64,000 bases of DNA from Bdellovibrio sp047344985 (GCF_047344985.1 NZ_CP178861.1:992001-1056000), one strand, 5' to 3'; positions 32,268 through 40,402 are shown, counted from the stretch's first letter. Notes: a model not told the origin generated them from the sequence alone. Made by a program: numbers and translations.

Positions 32268-32824
32268 TAGTCAGCAAATCCATTGATAAGGGAACGGCGC
32301 ACGTTTTCGATATGTTCTTTGAGCCACAAGTCCGCCATTCCGGAAAATAAAATAAACGCGAAGTCGGGGCTTGCTTTAATCACAAGGCATGTTGTCTTGT
32401 GATCCGGATCAAGATGTTGCAACTGCATTTTTTCAAGCATTGAACGTGAATCTGTTTTTAGAACCGACATCAAAGTCATATCGGGAAGTTTCACGACCGT
32501 TTTACCATTGTTTTTTAAAAGCTGACTCACACCTTTGTGGAAATAAGCTTGCGCTCTCCATTGGCTGTCGTGATTTTCCAATAAAACTCCGGCGTCAAAC
32601 ATCATTGCCAGGCGAGAAAACACCACGATGGCGCGATCAATATGATCTTCCGGTAAACCTTGTGACAGACCACGAACCAAAGAGACATCGCGAGAGGCTT
32701 CAAAACTTGCTTGATTGCGTTCTGTCTCTTCGACTTTATTTTCAAAATCGTTGTCCAAGAAAGACTCAAAACGTCTTTGCAACTTTGTGAATTTTGAAAC
32801 TAAAGATTGAGATAATTTTTCCAT
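32267..32824 (-). CDS. Cytoplasmic protein of unknown function upstream of ppsR
   Basis: A 185-aa soluble protein without signal peptide or motif I recognise. The first 55 residues are helical and charged (LVSKFTKLQRRFESFLDNDFENKVEETERN). The rest (ARLAMMFDAGVLLENHDSQWRAQAYF, then TTCLVIKASPDFAFILFSG) has an alternating alpha/beta pattern that might be a small GAF- or roadblock-like domain. The start at 32824 was chosen for its AAGGGGA ribosome binding site; a longer reading to 32872 lacks one. It is translationally coupled to ppsR, so a link to phosphoenolpyruvate control is possible. Confidence 0.72.
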   Translation of the reverse strand: MEKLSQSLVSKFTKLQRRFESFLDNDFENKVEETERNQASFEASRDVSLVRGLSQGLPEDHIDRAIVVFSRLAMMFDAGVLLENHDSQWRAQAYFHKGVSQLLKNNGKTVVKLPDMTLMSVLKTDSRSMLEKMQLQHLDPDHKTTCLVIKASPDFAFILFSGMADLWLKEHIENVRRSLINGFAD

Positions 32825-32932
32825 GCACGTTCCCCTTAAGTTTATTCTGAGGAGAAGTGACGGTTTAATCAAGCAAGACAGTGAGCTAATGACGACCTAG
32901 ACGAAATTCCAGGCCGCCGTCGTCAGAGAATT

Positions 32933-33268
32933 TTAGTAGCAGTAGTAAACCCAGTATTTTGTGTATCCGGATTTGGAAGTTGCACTACAGTAAACGCGAT
33001 ATCCAGGAGTGACTTCTGAATAACAGCGATAACCACGGGACCAACAAGAGATGCGATAGCCACCAGGGCATGTTGTCCAAGCTCGGCACGTGTAAGAATT
33101 TGGAGTTAAAAGTCTTTCCGCAAAATCCGGCAACGTCATCGTTTCGTCAGAGAAAACGTTCGGCAGTGAACCCTGTCCTCCTTCGGTCGACTGTTCACCC
33201 TGGGCATAAGCGCTGTTTGTGATCAGACAAAAAACAAAGGAAGCAAAAAGTAGAGATAGAGTTTTCAT
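32933..33268 (-). CDS. Small exported Cys/aromatic-rich protein
   Basis: A 111-aa precursor with signal peptide (1-22, ending SAYA). The C-terminal half is rich in Cys, Tyr and Trp (CRAWTTCPGGYRISCWSRGYRC, split by short spacers, and YRVYCSATSKSG, ending YWVYYCY), with six or more cysteines suggesting a disulfide-bonded extracellular domain. GGGAGGGACT precedes the ATG, a strong start signal. No family is recognised. It stands alone between the ppsR operon and the nrdR-nusB operon. Confidence 0.75.
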   Translation of the reverse strand: MKTLSLLFASFVFCLITNSAYAQGEQSTEGGQGSLPNVFSDETMTLPDFAERLLTPNSYTCRAWTTCPGGYRISCWSRGYRCYSEVTPGYRVYCSATSKSGYTKYWVYYCY

Positions 33269-33394
33269 AGTCCCTCCCGATTTTTTCGTGTGTTGAGCGT
33301 TATGCTCTTAACAAGATTTTAAAAACCCGGAACAGGCAAGTAAACGCGACCATCGGGGCGGGACGGTAAAATACAGTGAGGAATTTAATTGCTG

Positions 33395-33847
33395 CTAATC
33401 AAGAACGACGGTGAAGTCTTGCACTTCGTGATGGGTTTTCCACGCCAGTTGCAAGTTTCCTGTGCTTTGTCCAGGCGGCAGAAAAACACGCATTGTGGGC
33501 TCTTTCAACTTTTGCCAAATCTCGAAAACCTGAGACGTCCATGCAGACAAGTCTCCTTGCCATGGCAAAATCACAACCCACTTGTTGGGAAGCAACTCTG
33601 AAGAAGCGATCATCAGTGGAGCCGTGTCTTTGGATCTTAAAGATTTTTTCTCAAGTTCCGTTTCAACCAAAACTTCTTTGAGATAAGCGGGAAGAGAGTG
33701 TGTGTGATGACGAGAGGCTTTGCAGATTTGAAAATTCAAATACCAATCAAGCTTGGCAGTCCACTGCGACTTTTCCAAGTCAGGCACGATCCAAAGGTCA
33801 GAACCGGGATTCAGAGCGCTGGCTTGGGAAAGCACGCTTATGGCCAT
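33395..33847 (-). CDS. Hypothetical protein downstream of nusB
   Basis: A 150-aa protein, predicted soluble, with WIVPDLEKSQWTAKLDWYLNFQ near the start and WVVILPWQGDLSAWTSQVFEIW later. No motif is recognised. It is accepted as real because its ATG overlaps the nusB stop by one base (TAATG), indicating translational coupling, and because codon use resembles that of its neighbours. It may be a host-lineage-specific helper of nusB or an unrelated passenger. Confidence 0.65.
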   Translation of the reverse strand: MAISVLSQASALNPGSDLWIVPDLEKSQWTAKLDWYLNFQICKASRHHTHSLPAYLKEVLVETELEKKSLRSKDTAPLMIASSELLPNKWVVILPWQGDLSAWTSQVFEIWQKLKEPTMRVFLPPGQSTGNLQLAWKTHHEVQDFTVVLD

Positions 33848-34254
33848 TAGTGCACCTTACTCACTTGATCAAGAAGACCATTCACGAAACTGGCAGACTC
33901 TGTCGTTCCGTATTTTTTCGCAATCTCAACGGCTTCGTTGATGGCGATGTTTTCTTTGATGGGATCTTTGGCAAATTTCATTTCGTAAACAGCGATGCGC
34001 AAGATATTGCGATCAATCGTGGCCATGCGCTCGACTTTCCAGTGAGCACTCGACGCTTGAATTTTGGAATCCACAGCGGCTTTATTCGATTGCACGCCCG
34101 TGACCAAAAGATCGGCGTAATCGATCACTTCTGGATCGACAGTCTGCTCAAAAACATCGAGGAATGTTTGGTAGCTGATCTGAGGTGCGAACTCAGTTTG
34201 AAAGAGGATTTGGAGTGCGAGTTCGCGGGCTTGTCGTCTTGCTGTCAGTTTCAT
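33847..34254 (-). CDS. nusB: Transcription antitermination factor NusB
   Basis: A 135-aa all-helical RNA-binding protein that joins NusE at boxA to keep rRNA transcription going. Recognisable: ARRQARELALQILFQTEF at the N-terminus, RMATIDRNILRIAVYEMKF and INEAVEIAKKYGTTESASFVNGLLDQV. The gene begins inside the end of nrdR (62-nt overlap) and overlaps the following gene by one base, so nrdR, nusB and the hypothetical gene are one unit. Confidence 0.95.
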   Translation of the reverse strand: MKLTARRQARELALQILFQTEFAPQISYQTFLDVFEQTVDPEVIDYADLLVTGVQSNKAAVDSKIQASSAHWKVERMATIDRNILRIAVYEMKFAKDPIKENIAINEAVEIAKKYGTTESASFVNGLLDQVSKVH

Positions 34255-34774
34255 TTGGTTTCTTTTCGTTTTCTACAAAGTTCATCGCTGTGAGACTTAA
34301 TTGTGGATTATTTGCATCGACAAAATCAAGCAGTTCAGCGTCTTCCAGTGTCTCCACAAACTCTTGGACGTCTTTGAAGGTGCGGTACACACTCGCAAAG
34401 CGGATGTAAGCCACGTCGTCGAGTTGTTTTAATTCCGCCATGACTTTTTTGCCGATAAGACGAGATGAAATTTCACTCTCTCCGCGGTTTACAACCCAAG
34501 AAGAGATTCTTTCCACCACGGCATCAATCTGTGCCAAGCTCACAGGGCGTTTTTGGCAGGCAGCTTGAAGACCTTTTAAGATTTTCTCTTTGCTAAAAGG
34601 TTCGCGGCGTCCGTCTTTTTTAATGATGAACGGGAAGGCGAGCATGATCGTCTCGACTGTCGAGAAACGAGCTTTGCACTCAAGGCACTCACGACGGCGG
34701 CGGATGCTGCCATCTTTCTGCACTCGAGTATCTAAAACTCTGTCGTCTGCATGTCCACAAAAGGGGCATTTCAT
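34193..34774 (-). CDS. nrdR: Transcriptional repressor NrdR
   Basis: Senses ATP/dATP and represses ribonucleotide reductase genes. The N-terminus is a zinc ribbon with MKCPFCG and CLECKARF, separated by RVLDTRVQKDGSIRRRREC. The ATP-cone follows (VIKKDGRREPFSKEKILKGLQAAC without its first residues, and SEISSRLIGKKVMAEL). The 193-aa product has a longer Pro/Thr-rich tail than usual (about 155 aa). ATG at 34774 is fixed by the family start MKCPFCG. In other bacteria rib genes sit between nrdR and nusB; here they are absent. Confidence 0.94.
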   Translation of the reverse strand: MKCPFCGHADDRVLDTRVQKDGSIRRRRECLECKARFSTVETIMLAFPFIIKKDGRREPFSKEKILKGLQAACQKRPVSLAQIDAVVERISSWVVNRGESEISSRLIGKKVMAELKQLDDVAYIRFASVYRTFKDVQEFVETLEDAELLDFVDANNPQLSLTAMNFVENEKKPNETDSKTTSPRTRTPNPLSN

Positions 34775-34923
34775 AGTCTTTGGTCCCGTCTTAAAAGCTG
34801 CCTGGAGATTAGGGATGCGGCCCTGGGGAGTCAACGTGTCTAGGTCTAATAACTGCACGCGTCATTAGACTTACCTAGCGAGCTAAAAACTGGATAGAAT
34901 AAAGGGCAGAAAATGAGGTGCGT

Positions 34924-35553
34924 GTGAAGACTTTTCTATCATTGATTTTGCCCTTGCTGATGGGCTCCGCTGCTTTAGCACAAGAGTCACAACCTGTGGT
35001 CGGCCGCGACGCTGCCGCTCGTTACTTTCAAAAACGCGATCCCGCACAAAGTTACCAAGCGGGAAATCCCGGTCCCACGGATCACTTTTTAGCTCTGCAT
35101 TTTGGCCGTTACATGTCCTCACAATCTTACGATTGGGGTAAAAACGGTCAGCAAGACGACGTGGGTGGAAACACTTTCGGAGTCACTTACCGCGTGGGCG
35201 AGTGGCAAAACTCCATGGATTTGAATCTGCGCATCGACTATGCGGAATTTGATTTGCCGGTAGAGAATCCTTCAAAACTTTCTTTCATGCCTCTCCTCAC
35301 ATTTCCCGATGCGGGCTCGCGCTTTCCGTTATATTTTGGCGCAGGTGTCGGACTGGGAGTTTTTTTCAAACAGACCAACAGCAAATCCGCTCTTTCGCTC
35401 GATTACCAGTTGGTATTAGGCGCACGGTTCTTTGATATTTTTGAAAATACTGGATTCTTCATTGAAGCTGGTTTAAAAAACCACATTCATTTGCTCTCTT
35501 CCGGGCAATTTAACGGCACCTTCTTATCAGGTGGATTGGTATTTACATTTTGA
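34924..35553 (+). CDS. Outer-membrane beta-barrel-like exported protein
   Basis: A 209-aa precursor: signal peptide (about 1-18, ending ALAQ), then alternating beta-strand segments (FLALHFGRYMSS, FGVTYRVGEWQNSMDLNLRIDYAEF, FGAGVGLGVFF) and a C-terminal phenylalanine (GLVFTF), the usual outer-membrane barrel signature. GTG at 34924 is chosen because TGAGG lies 5 nt upstream; a GTG at 34918 is possible. The stop overlaps the TTG start of the methyltransferase gene. Function unknown. Confidence 0.72.
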   Translation: MKTFLSLILPLLMGSAALAQESQPVVGRDAAARYFQKRDPAQSYQAGNPGPTDHFLALHFGRYMSSQSYDWGKNGQQDDVGGNTFGVTYRVGEWQNSMDLNLRIDYAEFDLPVENPSKLSFMPLLTFPDAGSRFPLYFGAGVGLGVFFKQTNSKSALSLDYQLVLGARFFDIFENTGFFIEAGLKNHIHLLSSGQFNGTFLSGGLVFTF

Positions 35554-36737
35554 AGATTCATAAGCATCTCGTAGAAACTATTATTGGCGCCCTTGACGAA
35601 GTTTTTGAACAAGGGCAGTACGCAGACAAAGTTATTCAGCGCAATCTCAAGGCGCAAAAACAATGGGGCTCTCGCGACAGAAGATTTTTTGCAGAGTCCG
35701 TCTACGAGATCGTCCGTTGGGAACGCCTTCTTAGTTATCTTGCCGATGACAACGACTTCTGGAAAATCTGGGGCGCTTATTGGGTTCGCCAAGGAAATGA
35801 ACTTCCTGATTGGGAAGAGCTTGAAGGCCTTTCTGCGAAAGACGTACAAGCTCGCATGAAAGACATTCCGTCCTTCGCGATCGCGCAATCTATTCCTGAT
35901 TGGATGGAGCAGCGTTTAGCACAGGAACTAGGCCCTGATTACAAAGACGTTGTGCGTGCTTTGAATCAGCCTGCGGAAGTTTTTCTGCGCACGAATGTTT
36001 TAAAAACAACTCCGGATGAATTGTTAAAGACTCTCACGGAAGCCGGAATTTCCGCGGTGAAAGTGTCGCCGGATTTGCCTCATGCTTTGAAACTCACTGA
36101 ACGCAAAAACGTTTTCATCACAGAGCCTTTCAAAAAAGGCCTTTTTGAAGTTCAAGATGCCGCTTCGCAAATGGTTGTTCCGTTGTTGGACGTGCAGCCA
36201 GGGCATCGCGTGGTCGATGCCTGTGCGGGAGCAGGTGGCAAGAGTTTGCACATGGCTTCTTTAATGAAGAACAAGGGAAAGATCATTTCCCTCGATATTC
36301 ACGAGTGGAAATTGCAAGAGTTGAAAGTGCGCGCACGCCGTGATGGTGTCGACGTTATTGAAACGCGTGTGATTGATTCCAGCAAAGTGATTAAGCGCCT
36401 CTACGACACAGCAGACAGAGTTTTGCTCGATGTACCTTGTTCAGGAATGGGCGTTCTTCGTCGCAATCCGGATTCGAAGTGGAAACTTTCTAACGAAGAG
36501 ATCGCGCGTCTTCACGATTTGCAGTACGAAATTTTAACAAGCTACTGCGATATCACGAAAAAAGGCGGGCAGTTGGTTTATGCCACTTGCAGTCTTCTTC
36601 CGAGTGAAAATGAAAAACAGATCGAAAGATTCTTGGCGGAACATGGGGAGCGTTGGACTCTGGTAAAACAGATCCACCTTCGTCCAGACAAAGAAGGTTT
36701 CGACGGTTTTTATGCTGCTCTTTTAAGAAGAAACTAG
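35550..36737 (+). CDS. RsmB-like rRNA (cytosine-5) methyltransferase (NOL1/NOP2/Sun family)
   Basis: Methylates a cytosine in rRNA using S-adenosylmethionine. The N-terminal ~140 residues resemble the NusB-like RNA-binding region (QRNLKAQKQWGSRDRRFFAESVYEIVRW). The catalytic domain has the SAM loop DACAGAGGKSLHMA, the catalytic cysteine in DVPCSGMGVLRRNPDSKW, and the second cysteine in ATCSLLPSENEKQI. Length is 395 aa. Start is TTG overlapping the previous stop (TTTTGA). Whether the target is C967 as for E. coli RsmB is not certain. Confidence 0.9.
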   Translation: MKIHKHLVETIIGALDEVFEQGQYADKVIQRNLKAQKQWGSRDRRFFAESVYEIVRWERLLSYLADDNDFWKIWGAYWVRQGNELPDWEELEGLSAKDVQARMKDIPSFAIAQSIPDWMEQRLAQELGPDYKDVVRALNQPAEVFLRTNVLKTTPDELLKTLTEAGISAVKVSPDLPHALKLTERKNVFITEPFKKGLFEVQDAASQMVVPLLDVQPGHRVVDACAGAGGKSLHMASLMKNKGKIISLDIHEWKLQELKVRARRDGVDVIETRVIDSSKVIKRLYDTADRVLLDVPCSGMGVLRRNPDSKWKLSNEEIARLHDLQYEILTSYCDITKKGGQLVYATCSLLPSENEKQIERFLAEHGERWTLVKQIHLRPDKEGFDGFYAALLRRN

Positions 36738-36748
36738 ACCTTCCCGGA

Positions 36749-36777
36749 CTGAGACAGTTTCCTTAGGGCGCCGATAA
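36749..36777 (+). promoter_or_regulatory. Sigma-28-type -10 box with CTGAGAC half-site
   Basis: A perfect GCCGATAA (36770-36777) ends 7 nt before the GTG start of the next gene. Upstream are CTGAGAC (36749-36755) and GACAGTTT (36753-36760), the latter matching 6/8 of TAAAGTTT but at 9 rather than 11 bp. No Shine-Dalgarno sequence lies between the box and the start codon. Confidence 0.4.
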
Positions 36778-36784
36778 AGATCCT

Positions 36785-37336
36785 GTGAAGAAATTATTCG
36801 CCGTACTTATTATTATTCTTATGACCTCACAAGCTCGCGCCGGCCTTCTTTTGGAAGTCGGCGGAACTTATCTCTCTGACACTCTTTCAACCTCAGCGAC
36901 AAAAACCTCTTCGAAATATTTTTATAATGTTGGCGTGGCCTTCAGTCTGAATAAAAATTTTTGGGGCGGATGGAATTACTCCGGCATTTCTCATACGAAT
37001 AAAGACACGACCACGGAAACGTTTTCTTCGTCAGACACGGGTCCTTATGTGAAGTGGCAGTTTGGAAAAAACGAGTTATACAACCTCAGTGCCGCGTACA
37101 ATATTTTAAGCCGTGCCACGTTTTCTGACGGAACATCGACAGAAACTTGGCAGGGGACGAGCATGTGGTTTCAGTTCGGAGTTTCTCCGGAAGTGAAGCC
37201 AGGCCTGCGTATTGGGGCCTCCATTAACTATTACCTTGCAAGTTATACAAAGAAGACTGTTTCTAATGTTGAGTCGAACGCGTCTAATTCCAAGTCTTGG
37301 ATATTCCCGATGTTATCGGTATCCAAGGAGTGGTGA
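36785..37336 (+). CDS. Outer-membrane beta-barrel-like protein
   Basis: A 183-aa protein with signal peptide (1-19, ending ARAG) and alternating polar/hydrophobic strands typical of a small eight-stranded barrel (LLLEVGGTYLSD, YFYNVGVAFSLNKNFWGGW, YNLSAAYNILS, LRIGASINYYLASY). It ends in a strand with terminal SVSKEW. GTG start with no ribosome binding site; a perfect sigma-28 -10 box ends 7 nt upstream. Surface role unknown; regulation with motility is inferred from the promoter. Confidence 0.75.
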   Translation: MKKLFAVLIIILMTSQARAGLLLEVGGTYLSDTLSTSATKTSSKYFYNVGVAFSLNKNFWGGWNYSGISHTNKDTTTETFSSSDTGPYVKWQFGKNELYNLSAAYNILSRATFSDGTSTETWQGTSMWFQFGVSPEVKPGLRIGASINYYLASYTKKTVSNVESNASNSKSWIFPMLSVSKEW

Positions 37337-37379
37337 CACGAGGCGCCGCAAAAAAGACTAAAAATCCTCTGTTTTTTGT

Positions 37380-37408
37380 TTGAAACCCCCTAGGCCCCTT
37401 GATAGAAC
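37380..37408 (+). promoter_or_regulatory. Candidate sigma-70 promoter
   Basis: TTGAAA (37380-37385), a 17-bp spacer and TAGAAC (37403-37408; 4/6 of TATAAT). It lies 27 nt before the ATG of a gene whose codon use predicts strong expression. Confidence 0.45.
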
Positions 37409-37435
37409 CCTCGGGCAACAAATAAGGGGGTCCTC

Positions 37436-38176
37436 ATGATTCGTTCTCTAGTAGCTATGGCTTTGACTTTGGGAATGGCTTCTTCTGCATTCGCAATCGA
37501 TAAAGCATACTTCGAAATCAAAAAAGTAAAAGTAACTGACGTGACTGAGCAATACGCTCAATCTGAACTTTTCGCGAAACCAATCAACGGTTTGAACGCG
37601 GATTGCAATTCTTCTCAAATGCCTTTGGCGCCAAAATTCACTGGCGACAAAACTTTGGGTTCTGTAAACCCACTTGATGCTGTTGAGTTGATCGTAGATC
37701 AAATCATCAACATCGGTAAAAAGATCTTCAACGTAATCAACGCAGGTCGCCCTGTTGTTAACATCAAAATCGACACTGCAAACGCACTTCCAAAAGGTTT
37801 GACTTGCTGGTCTGATCTTTCTGGTTGGAGCATGCCACAATCTAAAGTTTACAACGTTCAATACGAAAATGGTTTCGGTATGACAGTTGTAGATTACTCT
37901 TACCGTGTTACTTACACGGCGGGTGGTTCTGCTGATGGCGTTGGTAAATACATCACAAACGCAACTTTCCAACCAGCAAACGTATCTGTAGGCTGGGGCT
38001 TCCAATTGGATGCAACTGCTGTGATCCCTTCTGTATTCAACACAGGTTCAAAACGTGATCCTGTCGCGGGAATGCAAATGAACATGGAGTGGAAAGTCAC
38101 TTCTCCAATGTCTCATGAGCAATCTACTGAGTCTTACTTCGTAAGCGGCGAAAACAAACTAATCCAATTGGATTAG
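37436..38176 (+). CDS. Exported protein of unknown function, predicted highly expressed
   Basis: A 246-aa precursor with signal peptide (1-20, ending SAFA). The mature protein is mostly beta, with two cysteines (ADCNSS and LTCWSD) and repeated aromatic strands (FGMTVVDYSYRVTYTAGG, VSVGWGFQLDATAVIP). Codon choice is strongly biased to GTA/GTT, TCT, AAC, ATC and GCT, as in rpsA and unlike neighbouring exported-protein genes. GGGGG with a short spacer precedes the ATG and a promoter lies at 37380. It may be an abundant periplasmic or surface protein; no family recognised. Confidence 0.8.
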   Translation: MIRSLVAMALTLGMASSAFAIDKAYFEIKKVKVTDVTEQYAQSELFAKPINGLNADCNSSQMPLAPKFTGDKTLGSVNPLDAVELIVDQIINIGKKIFNVINAGRPVVNIKIDTANALPKGLTCWSDLSGWSMPQSKVYNVQYENGFGMTVVDYSYRVTYTAGGSADGVGKYITNATFQPANVSVGWGFQLDATAVIPSVFNTGSKRDPVAGMQMNMEWKVTSPMSHEQSTESYFVSGENKLIQLD

Positions 38177-38193
38177 TCCGCGCTTTAGGAATC

Positions 38194-38952
38194 TTAGAAG
38201 AATATTTTGATTCCTGACCTAATCCCTGCGCGATCGGTGACTGTGTCATCCGTCGCAGCAGGGATCTTATTTTTCTGGCTCTCCTTGTACCAGGTACCGA
38301 AAATGCGAATGGCTTTAAAGTCTATAAAAAGCCCCGCCTCGGTGATATTTCCCGACACATCTCCTAATTCATCCGTGGAGGTGGGAAGGAAATAACGGTA
38401 TTTACCTTCAAGACCGAAATACTTTGTTAAATATACTTGCAGGGACGCCTGACCAAATTGCTGCGTCAGTTTCCCCAAAGAAGCATCCCGTGTGCGTTGA
38501 CCATAGTGAATGGTGAACGACGTGTTCTGAATCGAATTTCCCAAAAGACGAATGTTCAGCATACCCGCCAGATCATTAAAATGCTCAGACGTGTTGTTTT
38601 CGTACTCCGCTGTCACGCCGACAAACTGTGCGTAGGCAGAAAGCTCTCCCGCAAAAGACGTGTGTGAGCTGCTGCTGTCGGGATTTTTCACTTCCGTTTT
38701 GTAGGAGTTGTAGGTTCCGCCGAGAGAAAACTCAAAAGGTGAGGGCGAGTTCATAGAAAGCCACATATCCATCATGCGGTTTCTATTTTTCATTTCAAGC
38801 CACTCAGAAAGAGACCAGCGTCCGGCTTCGCGATTGGCCGCTCGTTTGGTGAAGTCGATACCACTTCCCCAGCGACTGCCACTTTGAGCGAAGGAGGGTG
38901 TCGTTGAAAACGCGATAATGCACAGTAGAAGCAAAGATGAAAACCTAGACAT
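38194..38952 (-). CDS. Outer-membrane beta-barrel-like protein
   Basis: A 252-aa precursor with signal peptide (1-22, ending SFAQ). After a soluble N-terminal helix (LSEWLEMKNRNRMMDMWL), the rest is beta strands (FEFSLGGTYNSYKTEV, FAGELSAYAQFVGVTAEYEN, ASLQVYLTKYFGLEGKYRYF), ending in a C-terminal phenylalanine (GIKIFF). This fits an outer-membrane barrel. It is convergent with the highly expressed exported gene (17 nt between stops). Function unknown. Confidence 0.75.
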   Translation of the reverse strand: MSRFSSLLLLCIIAFSTTPSFAQSGSRWGSGIDFTKRAANREAGRWSLSEWLEMKNRNRMMDMWLSMNSPSPFEFSLGGTYNSYKTEVKNPDSSSSHTSFAGELSAYAQFVGVTAEYENNTSEHFNDLAGMLNIRLLGNSIQNTSFTIHYGQRTRDASLGKLTQQFGQASLQVYLTKYFGLEGKYRYFLPTSTDELGDVSGNITEAGLFIDFKAIRIFGTWYKESQKNKIPAATDDTVTDRAGIRSGIKIFF

Positions 38953-39035
38953 GTCCCTATTTTCTCGCTTTTATTAGGTGGCGTCTAAATATTCCCGTTT
39001 TGATATACTGTTAACGTCTCAAAAAAGGATACGTT

Positions 39036-40094
39036 GTGGTTCATGATTTCGATCCGTTTGCTCTAAGAATTTCCGGCGATTTTGGAATTCGTTGGTATGG
39101 CCTGTCTTACATGATGGGTTTTATCTGTGCTTATTTGCTGATTACTTGGTTGGCAAAGAGACAAAGAGCAGGCCTTACACCACAAATGGTCGGCGATTTT
39201 ATCACGTATGCCGCGATCGGTACTTTGGTGGGCGGTCGTTTGGGGTATGTGATTTTCTACGGCCCTGATCTTTTCATGAAGTTTAAATCTACGTTCCCTT
39301 ATTGGGGAGTGTTGGCGGTGAACGAAGGCGGGATGGCGAGCCACGGAGGCATGATCGGGATCGTGCTAGCGTGTTTGTTGTATGCCCGTAAATACTCTGT
39401 GAACTCTTTGTATCTTTTGGATCTTGTCGCAGTTTCGGGACCCATCGGGGTTTTCTTTGGTCGTATTGCGAACTTCATCAATGGGGAACTCGTAGGACGT
39501 CCTTGCGATCCAACGTTCCCTTTGGCTGTGAAATTCCCCCAGGATATTTTGCAGTGGCCATCTCAAGACATGACAAAACTAACAGAGCTTGTGCCTGTTG
39601 TTGAAAAGGTCGGCGTGAACCGCGAGCAATGGTTGGAGCTTGTTGATAAATTCCGCTTTGATATGGTTTCGCGCGATCAGGTTTATTCGATCATGAATAA
39701 AGTGATTGAAGGAATTCAAAACGGCAACACGGCGGCGAAAGAGGCGATTGCACCGCTTTTGACACCACGCTATCCATCACAACTTTTCGCGGCTTTAGGT
39801 GAAGGTCTTTTCTTGTTCTTGATTCTTTTCTTGTTGTGGAGAAAGCCACGCAAGCCAGGATTTATCGCAGCGACATTTGTTTTGCTGTACGCGATTGTTC
39901 GTGTCGGTGATGAACACTTCCGTATGCCAGATGCACACATCGGTTTCCAATGGTTGGGATTCACTCGCGGTCAATGGCTTTCTATTGCGATGTTTGTAGT
40001 CGGTTTGATTTTGATGTTTGTTTGGACTCGCGCTAGTTCACTCAAAATTTCTGGGTGGGGCAAAGGACAGTCAGTCAAATTGTATCGCAAATAA
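39036..40094 (+). CDS. lgt: Prolipoprotein diacylglyceryl transferase
   Basis: Attaches diacylglycerol to the lipobox cysteine of prolipoproteins in the inner membrane. Hallmarks: IRWYGLSYMMGF, GGRLGYVIFYGP, GGMASHGGMIG and the signature GRIANFINGELVGR. Seven hydrophobic segments are visible. At 352 aa it exceeds E. coli Lgt (291 aa); the extra ~60 residues (about 175-240: LTELVPVVEKVGVNREQWLE onward) are helical and charged and lie between GRP and PRYPSQLF. GTG start with AAGGA 6 nt upstream. It serves the window's several lipoproteins. Confidence 0.95.
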   Translation: MVHDFDPFALRISGDFGIRWYGLSYMMGFICAYLLITWLAKRQRAGLTPQMVGDFITYAAIGTLVGGRLGYVIFYGPDLFMKFKSTFPYWGVLAVNEGGMASHGGMIGIVLACLLYARKYSVNSLYLLDLVAVSGPIGVFFGRIANFINGELVGRPCDPTFPLAVKFPQDILQWPSQDMTKLTELVPVVEKVGVNREQWLELVDKFRFDMVSRDQVYSIMNKVIEGIQNGNTAAKEAIAPLLTPRYPSQLFAALGEGLFLFLILFLLWRKPRKPGFIAATFVLLYAIVRVGDEHFRMPDAHIGFQWLGFTRGQWLSIAMFVVGLILMFVWTRASSLKISGWGKGQSVKLYRK

Positions 40095-40109
40095 ATCGTA
40101 CTACGATAC

Positions 40110-40285
40110 GCGAGGAAGGGAGAGAGGCGCTACGGCACTAAAAACTCTCGGACAGTCCTCGCGCTTTGAGGGAGCTTGTTGGCTCCCTTTTTTATTTTTT
40201 TTAGTTTTCTGATTGCTACTGCTGTTCTTTCTTGGCGCTGCGGAACTCGGTTTTTAGTGCCGTAGCGCCTCTCTCCCTTCCTCGC
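40110..40285. repeat. Pair of 36-bp perfect inverted repeats around the lgt terminator
   Basis: Arms 40110-40145 and 40250-40285 are perfect reverse complements over 36 bp with a 104-bp spacer holding the lgt terminator. The 308-bp gap (40095-40402) contains this structure and no gene; the remaining 117 bp up to the next gene are AT-rich without a clear promoter. The arms may be two copies of a small repeated element in opposite orientation, at the border of an accessory cassette. Confidence 0.85.
40170..40200 (+). terminator. Rho-independent terminator after lgt
   Basis: Stem GGGAGC / GCTCCC with loop TTGTTG is followed by a long T-rich run. It sits inside the spacer of the 36-bp inverted repeat. 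Confidence 0.8.
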
Positions 40286-40402
40286 TAACGTGGTTGATTT
40301 TTTTGGATAGCAATGCTGCGCTTTTGCGTTATTGATAAACCTATCTCCAAAACGAGAAAACAAAAAGTTGATTAAGTGAGTTCATAATGACAGGCTCAAT
40401 AT

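Noticed and set aside
33700..34293. 197-codon open frame on the plus strand
   Set aside because: Antisense to nusB and nrdR, both certain by sequence; the translated product has no recognisable features.
37448..38005. 185-codon open frame on the minus strand
   Set aside because: It is antisense to the exported gene with strong codon bias; biased codons commonly leave long antisense frames. No ribosome binding site or plausible protein sequence.
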